Origin: Schistocephalus solidus
Taxonomy: Eukaryota; Platyhelminthes; Cestoda; Diphyllobothriidea; Diphyllobothriidae
Assembly (NCBI GenBank): GCA_017591395.1
Contig: WEDG01004059.1
Location: 1 to 64,000, forward strand
Direction: 5' to 3'
DNA length: 64,000 nt
Part shown: in pieces, positions 33,201 through 42,200 of the stretch
How positions within the stretch are numbered: the stretch's first letter is position 1
How the letters are laid out: each line of letters opens with the position of its first letter
The notes under the pieces: model-generated
What the model was told of the DNA's origin: nothing
The model's input: the letters and a program-made list of their open reading frames with translations, nothing else
The model's database searches: none
Position numbers and translations under genes: made by a program

Positions 33201-36200
33201 AGTAGAGAGCCACTTCTACCTGTGTTAATGTTGCCATTCCCAACCAGCGGTCTAACAGTAGTACTTGTGACTTGGTGTTCAAAGCCTAACTCTTTTGTGT
33301 TCAAGCCTCGGATTATCCAGGCATGGGGTTAGAGTAAGACTCTTGATAAAGTTAGAATACCATTTCCGTGTTCTTCCAACCACAATTTTGTTCACCCTTC
33401 TTCAATTGCAGCGACAAATGGAGACCCTGGGTACCGAGGCACCCAACGCTTCCGATGAATTCCTCAACAAATCTGTCGGCGCCATGAAAGCCTCATTCGA
33501 CGACGAACTGGGCGGTCTTTCAGGTAACCCTTTCTTTAGCTCCCGCCCCCCTGACCAACATTTCCTTTAGCTGATATTGTTGACTCGGAACTGTTTGCTG
33601 GTGGTCTGCTGAGTGCTGTGAAGCCGGAGTCACGTCGCTCTGGTCACGACAGCCTGTTGGAGAAGATTGCGGCCACAAAGGAGCAGCGTTTGAAGCGCGT
33701 GGAGGAGAATGAGGAGCAGCGCAAAAAGCTGAAAAATGCGGATACCGAGTGGTCCAAAAAAGTTCGTTTCATGCTTGAAAAGCTGGCCAATCTGAAACCC
33801 AAGAATACAAAGACTGCTGCAAAAATGGAGAATAGTAAACGCGAGGTCTTAAGCCTGTTGAATAAGCTTTCCTCGGCGAGGACAGTGCCGCCCACCGGCG
33901 CTAGAGTGGAGACGGAGGCTGTGAAGACTGAAAAGTTGCTGGCCAACCTAGAGTCCATCGTGGCCCACAAGCTCGAGTTCAGGTATATCACTGTCCCCTG
34001 TCTTGACTTATGCAGAAAGACATATAAGCTATATGCATCGCTAGTCATACCTCAGAAGCTATTATTAGGGGAGTCTCTGATCTGACGGGCATAGTCACCG
34101 CGTTCAATCCGGTTTTGCAAATTATTTATCTAGCCTCTACCCACTTTTTGCTCCATATGAAATGTGTTTCATCACATCCCAGTATAGTGGCTGACTAGCA
34201 CCTCTTTGCAGGACAGTACTTCTTACCTTTCTGATATCATTAATGTGCGGCTCTTCGACTGAAATCGACAGCATTGAGTCTAAATCTTTTCGTAACTTTC
34301 CAAGTCAAACCTCAAAATTCGTGTCGTGAAGACTTCAGCTCAAGTTCTCAACTTTATTTACAAACGTTTGTGCAATTTTAACTGAAATTCTAAAATATAT
34401 TTTCGGTTAGAAAAATATGTAAGTAGGGTTGTATGATTAATTATTATGTAAAATGATCCCCAAATACTTTAGCCACGTCAGGATATCGGTTTTTGGCTAA
34501 GCTTCTTTCCGTGCGCCTACAAAAACCTCATCCCGAAATGTGACTTCTTAAGTAGAATCATTTGTTTTCATTGATTTTCGATGCTCATTCAAATTCAAAT
34601 ATCTTTTGTAGAAAAATGCACAGAAAATATTCTTTTTACGCTCATTTGGTAGTAAATTACGTCTTCCCTAAATTTTATACATCACGAAATAGTATCTTTC
34701 GATTTTTAAAAAAACACTTTTTCAATTCCTTAATTTTTTTAACCGGGCCTGCTGTTACACCTACGTTGAGGATTTTTAAACTACAAGATCTATATTTTGC
34801 TTGTAAGTAAAATCATAAATTTAAGAGAATGCCATATTATGCTCATAAAATGTTGCTGCAGATCTGGACTAGGCTTTATACTTTACAGGCAGTATTACCA
34901 AATGGAGAGATAAGATTTTTAGAGCACGACATTTCAGAGTCTTAAAAAAGGCGAAATTGGAACCTATTTTGGCATAGAAAATTAACTTGTCTTTAGGAAT
35001 AAGATTTGAAAAAGAGGGTACTCGCTAAAAAAAGAGTTCAGGAAAGAATATTTTTGTACATGTTTTCTAAAAACTATATTTAAATTTATAAGGGTATCGA
35101 AAATCAAGGAGAAAAATAATACTACTTAACTATTCATTTTTTACATAGTGTATTTTTTATATGCGGTCGAAAAGATACTCATTTACAAGCCGATATCATG
35201 ACGCGATTGAAATATCTGGTGGATTAGACTGCAGGCCTACTAGGTAGGTTTTTTCGAAGGGAAAACAGTCTTTAAAATTTCGGTTAACTAGTGGTAACCC
35301 ACCCCAGTCGCAGCACCGGTATGGCTGGCGAATCATCTGGCTGTCATCTCTTCTTGGTATGTAACTTGAAGCTGCTTGTGATGCATCCTCGTGTAAGTTG
35401 ACATTTTGTCCTGTGTTGATGACAAGAAACAGCTTTGTGGATTTTATCCTAGCAAAGAGACCTTGCACGGCTCTAACCCTACCCGAATTGCCCACTCCAA
35501 ATTGCCCTCTTGCCACCGTGGGGTATGCAACTTACAGGTCTCAGTGGCTACATCCCCTTCGCACTGCCATAGTGTGTGTGGATTAACTGGTTAGAGCTAG
35601 TCCCTTTGATGGGTTCATAGTCGAACCAAATTCCTAATTGTACGCGGCGGTTATTCCCATATGAACCTAACTCCCATCTATAACACCACGTATCTGTGGT
35701 AACCTCGATAGTTCGACCGTCGGTTTCGACTATGTCCACCGTATGCTTCACAACATGGTGGTGCAGAGGTCGGTGACTTGCGCATGGATTAGTTTTGAGT
35801 GATACTAGACTTGCGCTACAGCTAGCACACGCTCTCTCTCTCTCTTCCCTCATCCTCTGTGCCCGATGTCAAGACAGAATCAAAAAGACCAGTGGTGGGG
35901 TCGGACGCAGGTGAATGGTGCGGCCGGAAACTCCTCTCCATGCCTGAATCACATCGCATGGAGTGGGAGAGTCATAAATGGCAAAAGTGGCTGATGCAGC
36001 GTGAGCCTGCACCTATGCGTGCCACCACGCCTCCCCCCTCCATGTTTGGCATTTGTTATGGGATCTCAGGCCGAATAAAGCCTGCTGTGCCCTGATCTAA
36101 CCCTCGTCTACCACGCTGCTCTTTGAGAGGGCACTTTGGTCACCACAGCGGTTGGTACCTGACATCCTCTTTGGTTGGCGGGAAAACCGGATGCGGAGGA

Positions 36201-39200
36201 CAGCCAGTGTCTCACCTACGCCGGGGAATGTTCCTGTCAAGTTTGAGACTGTTGTGACAAGGAACTCAGGCCTGTTATGGTTAGAGTAAACTGAATATTT
36301 GTACCATGCCAGTCACTATTGTCTGGACTGAACCTTACTGTTGAAGCGTTATGGGATTGGGAAGGGTGTTTGACGTCGCTCCATGTGTGTACCAAGTAGG
36401 CGTCATCCGCCGACCTTTGAGCCTTCGTGAACTTATAACCTCCTCTAGGGATCTGGCCCTACAACGTCATTTGTTTTACCATCGATTTCCCAAAAAGTAA
36501 TGGCAGAGAGGCACTCACTGATCGCTTTGCGGGATACTCTCGTCCCGATATGCCTTGGGGTTCACTCTCAGACCGCACGACGGCTAGTAGTATAGGCAGA
36601 ATAACATTTTGCTAATAAGCCTGAAATGGCCATTCCAGTCTCTCCTGTCTTTGATCTTCTCTCTCTACAATATTATGTTGCTGGCAGTTATGCTCCAAAT
36701 TCATCTGTTGAGCAATTGTTTAGCCTCAAACGAATCAGACCCAATCGATGTCCTTATAATCGTTGGTCTGTTGCGTGTCAGTTCTTTGCAAACATCCTCC
36801 GCATTAAAGTTCATTGGCCTGCGGAAAAGCCATCAACAATCTGCTTGTTTAGAATAACCGACTGCACAAAGCCTACCTTGACAGCCCTACCAACGCAAAC
36901 AAAGCAGCCTTCTACCGAAGTCGCCACCTTGTGCAACAACGGTTGCTGAAAATGCACGACGCCTGGATGCCTCGCAAGGCCGAGGAGATCCAAGGCTGCG
37001 TGAACCGCAACGAACGGAAGAACATTTTCGCTGCGATTGAGGCTGTCTACGGTCCCACAGCCCAAGGAACCGCTTCCCTTCTAAGCGCTGACGGAACTGC
37101 CCTACTCACTAACCAAGGACAAGTGCTCCAGGATTTCAAGGACGCCACCATCATCCACCTCCACAAGAAAACAGGGAACCGCCAACGCCGTGACAACCAC
37201 AAAGGAATCTCGTTGCTCAACATCGTCGGAAAAATCTTCGACCACGTTTTCTTCAATCGCCTCAACATCCATCTGAAACAAGGCCTCCTAGGGGAAAGCC
37301 AGTGCGGCTTCTGTCGTCATCGTGGCCGCGCGTAAGCTGTCGGAGATGTGGCTCGGCCTCTTTCTCTACCTTCGTGTATCTGGTGAATAGTGAAATAGTT
37401 AATAGTGAAGGACTGTGGAAGATCATGCAGAAATTCGTCTGTCCCGAGCGATTCGTTCTCATGGTGCGTCATCTCCACGATGGCGTGATGGCGTGCGTCA
37501 CGGACAACAGAGCCGTCTCAGAGACATTCGCAGTGACCAACGGAGTGCCTGTAACAACCAATCAAAGTTTTTGCCGTCCTCCGGTGCGATGTGCCTGTTA
37601 GTACCAGTTAGACTACCGGCCGACCCCAGCTATTTAATAATGGAGCTCAACTTATTTGGCTTTTTCACATACCTTTGGAAACTGAAGTTTTTAGGTATTT
37701 AGAGAAGGTTTTTAGGCACGTCGAGTGTGTTCATTTAACCGGGATCCCACGCTGTCCAGTCTACCTGATTTCCTACGTTCGGATGGTCCTCCGAAGGCTA
37801 AAAGATAGAATCCAATTACTCGACGTCCGGGAAAACTCGTTTTTAAGTCATCTACTGTCTCTCTTTCACTTGATACACTTTTCTACTGTTTATTTTGGGC
37901 TAGTGAGCAGTCAACCGCATCTGCCCAGCCGGAGCAGACCAAAACGGAGGATGTGCTGCTGCGTCTTCTCTGTCGAATGACTGCTTACCAGGCCCCCGCC
38001 GTCGCTTACATCGCCGATCTGCTCTCCCGGCTGGCTCCGCACAACTTGACTGAGATGGTGCGTGGTCTTCTCTTGGCTCATATCCTTCTTGAAATGATCC
38101 AGTCGAAGATCTCGCCACCGGATGAGAAGCCATCCGACCGATTTGTCCGCATGCAACGCCTGAAGGGCATCTTCGTGCCTGAACTGGTCCAATTCCTCAC
38201 CCGACTCTGGACCACCCTGAAGACATCTCCTGATACCCCTAATTTACTACAACTTGATCAACCCATGTGTTCTGTGGAAGAGTAAGTTCCGCTGTCTGTG
38301 TTTTGCATATTCTTCCGCATACACCCCACCTGATCAGACTTCATACACTCTCTTTTGTCAGCATTGGTATGGAAAAATGTGGAATCTTTACAGCCCTGGT
38401 GCCTATACCCATGGATGTACGATCCAACTGGGTCAAATGCCTGATTTCTAGTGCTTTCGGCGGTTCGATCGTCCTTTTTGATGATGCCCAGCGTGACGGT
38501 GAGCGCAGGGGCAGCGACTTGCGCGTGAATTAGTTGACAATGATATTAGGATCATTTACTACAGTCTCTTCCCCCGCCTACCTGGACTCGATGTCAAGAC
38601 GGTATTGGGCGCCGGTGTCTGGCGCGGCGTCAAAGTGCAAGGTGTCATCTGGAAATTTGGTTGCCAGTCGGGTGAAACAAGAGAATAGGAAACCCCAACC
38701 TGGTAATACAGGTGGCTTTGCTCAGAACTCCAGGAGGGGCAAATATTATCGAGTAATGAACCTATAACTAACCCCAACCTCAGCATTAATCCTATCTTCC
38801 GGAAACTTGGTGCAAGACCCTCTGTATTGGCGCCAATCATTCCGCGCACATCCGAAAAAATCGCAACTTGTATAACAGAGGAATCTCTTTCGCCGCAAAA
38901 TGATCATGCTTGTGGAAAATTACTTTTCCAAACTGTTTTATTGGATGAGTGATATGTTTGCATCTTCAGACAGGTAAGTGCTAATGAAATAAATTAAGAG
39001 AACTCATGAATCCCCTACGTTCAGGATTTACTAAAACCAAAATACGTATTTCAGACGGGCGAATGGTAACTGTAAGCAACTAACTCTCCCGCATAATTTC
39101 TAGAAAATAAGGTTGACTTGATGAAAATATCGAAGATACGTGGACACAATGCAAAATCCTCAAGTTGCGGTTAGTTGCGGGCAGTAATATGCATGGGGTC

Positions 39201-42200
39201 CGGAAAATTTTCCCCGCCAAAAGCAAATACACACGGGCCTCTTGCTTACCTTTGAACTGCGTTTCATACTAATCGTTCTTGTAACCTTAAACTCATATCT
39301 TCCATTTTAATGATATTTAGAGATTTCAGCTATTGGTTAATGGATTTGTGCAGTTACGGCTTGTGCCAGTCTTGCCTATCTAGACGCCTCACGGCACAAC
39401 ACATCAGGGTTGGTCTTCTGACGGCGTTGCCAATGTTCTATCACAGCTCAAGGAAGGCGATCAAAGAGACAATCAGTAGTTATATATTTTTCCGACCTGA
39501 TGTCACAGTCCGGGATCGTAGTGATAGTAGTAATAGTAGTAGTTTTTGTAGTAATACTAGTATTATTATTAGTAGTAGTTATTAGTAATAGTTGGTAGTA
39601 GTGGTCAGAGTAGTATTATTAGTAGTAATAATAGTAGTATTCAGATTATTATTAGTATTAATATTGGTAATAGTAATAGAAGTAGTAGTCGGAGCAGTAT
39701 TACTAGTAGTAGTAAAAGTAGTATTTGTAGTAATATTATTAGTAGTACTAGTAATAGTAGTTAGTAGTAATAAAAGTAATATTAGTAGTAGTATTGGTAA
39801 TAGTAGCCAGTAGTAGTAAAAGTAAAATTATTATTCGTAGTATTGGTATTAGTAGTAGTGGTAGTATTAAAGGTCGTGGTAGTAGTAGTTCTAGTATTAG
39901 GTTTTGTAGAAGTAGTGGTAGTAGTAAACGGTAGTAGTTGTTATTGTTTTATTAACTTACGTTCCGATTTTAACCTTATTCGCAGTGGAAACGTTTTATG
40001 GAACTTCAAAAACCCTTACTGAACACGACTTTTACATGCAGCGGTCTCTGTGTTATTGTTATATCATGACACGATAGTTCGACCGTCGTAGTTCGACGAT
40101 GTCCACCGTATGCTCCATGGAAGGGTGGAGCAGGGACGGCGACTTGCGCGTGAATTAGTTTTAAGTGATAGTAGCCTTGCGCTGCAGCTACCGCACTCTC
40201 TCCTTCTCCCCCACCTGAGCCCGGGGTCAAGACAGAGTCAAGAAGACCGGAGGCGGGAGAGGACGCAGGTGGCTGGCGCGGCTGGGTCCCCTTAGTCCTA
40301 GCTGCCCCATAGGCGTGCCACCACACCTCCATTTTCGGCATTTGTTATGGGAGCGCAACCCGAATAACGCCTGCCGTGCCCTAATGTGGCCCCCGTATTG
40401 GTCCAACGCATCTACCACGTGGCCTGTTTAGGAGGCAATGTTATATCATACTAGGTAGTTCGCGGACAGACTTGCTTGTGGGTCTACTTATCACACCCGT
40501 TTAGAGCTATTGCAATCTCCCCCTCTGTGTAGGTACGTGTACAGTCAGTTGGATGTACGCGTTTGCACTGGTCAGAAGGTAATACAGGCGGAAGAGGAGT
40601 CGATATACCGTCTGCGTTGTCTTCACCGTCTGGTCTGTCTCAGCCGCACCCTTCTCGAGGCCTACACCTCCATCGCCTATCTCCCGAATCCCGCTCTCCA
40701 GCAGGTCTTCTCTTCCATGTCTGCCTGTCTAGACGATGTCAGTGGCAGCAACTACATGAGCCTTCTACCCGCAGGTCTGCGCACCTCCATCCGTCAACTC
40801 CTTGATGCTCTGCACGTTCTCAACTCTCAGACTCAGCCAGCAGCCATCGTCCCCGCCGATGAGGTCTCCCTCGTGCTGGCTGATAAGATGGCCACTCCGC
40901 AGGCTCTGCAGAAGGTGGGCCTTGTCCCTCAGCTGGAGCCGCAGTTCGATGAAAAGTGAGTTCTCCTCCCAGTGGCTGTTTGCATTGCTCCGTCTGTCGT
41001 TAAAAGTACGTGGGTGTTCAAGCCCCAAAGGCTTTCCCTGTAATATCGAGTTGCGACTGCGTTGACAACCAAACACGGGCAGAAGGCAAAAGTATGTAAT
41101 GTATGTATGGTATGTAATAGTATACCACCTACTCCTTCTATAACTAAATACGTGGTTGATTATGTTTAAATAACACGGGTTGTCTCCGAAAGTGATCTTT
41201 ACTGTATTAACCGGTTTGTTATTTCCGATATTTTTGCTCTAACACTGCACTCTTGTCATGTTAGTTGACGCAGCGCTATAGCAATTCATCTTCATCGCCA
41301 CAGACCCCTCAGCTGTGGGTGTTCGTTGGATAGTGCTCATTGGCGCTAACTGGTATTGTTGCTCTTTGATTTCGATTATTCACAATGATCAGAGGAAATT
41401 AAGATGCCGATTTCGACCAGCCATCTACCAGATGGAAGCCAACATGACTTGGGGGCAAGGATTACTTGTATGGCCCCCTACACAGGACCTGAGAACAGGC
41501 GCGTCCACAATGGTGGATTTGCCCAAAATTCCGGAGAAATAAGGTTTAGGTTTATTGTTAGAGTTCGGATTCAATTTGAGGTTAGGTTTAAGTTTGGATG
41601 AAGTTTAAAGTTAGGGTTGTGTTTATGAATGGTAGATAGGCGTTCGCTGGTCGTTTAAAGGACTCACTCGTCTCGTTGTGCCTTGAGGTTGACTCTAAAG
41701 CCCCACCAGCAGCCGCACAGAGACTAGTATTATAGGCAGAATTACGTTACCGACAAAGAAAAGGGAGACTTTAATAGCCATTGCTGCCTTAGTAGCCGTC
41801 TTCAACCAGCCATACCCAACCCCGAGTGTTGCCACACTCGAGTTTCGAACCGGCGACCTGTTGATCAGAAGTGCAACGCTCTCACCATTGAGTCATGGGC
41901 TCGTTGTTTTGCCAGTTTCGATCGGGAATATTAAAAATGGTAGATTAGCACTCACCGATCGGCTACAGAACGCACTCGTCCCGTTGTGCTTTGGGGCTAA
42001 CTCCTCAGCCCCGCTAGCAGCCGCGCAACGGCTACTGTTGTGGGCAGAATGACGTTCTTGACAAAGACAAGTGAGACTGCAATGGTCATTTGTGCTTTTC
42101 TAACCGTTGTCAACCAGCCATACCCAACTCCAGGTGGTGCCCCAGCCGAACCTCGAACCCGCAACCTGTTGATCAGAAGTTTGAGCGTTGGAATTCCGAT

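Noticed and set aside
33644..34048. 134-residue minus-strand frame
   Set aside because: Exact antisense of a NOP14 coding exon, whose sense frame has clear family similarity and splice sites.
35196..35594. Frames on both strands ahead of repeat B
   Set aside because: Overlapping frames in three readings with no likeness to NOP14 or any family; probably unrelated to coding.
38361..38450. Possible extra NOP14 exon after 'cactctcttttgtcag'
   Set aside because: The acceptor looks good, but no in-phase donor was found, and exon 38281 already joins 40533 directly in phase.
39310..39813. Hydrophobic frames suggesting membrane proteins
   Set aside because: Produced by the TAG/AGT triplet tract.
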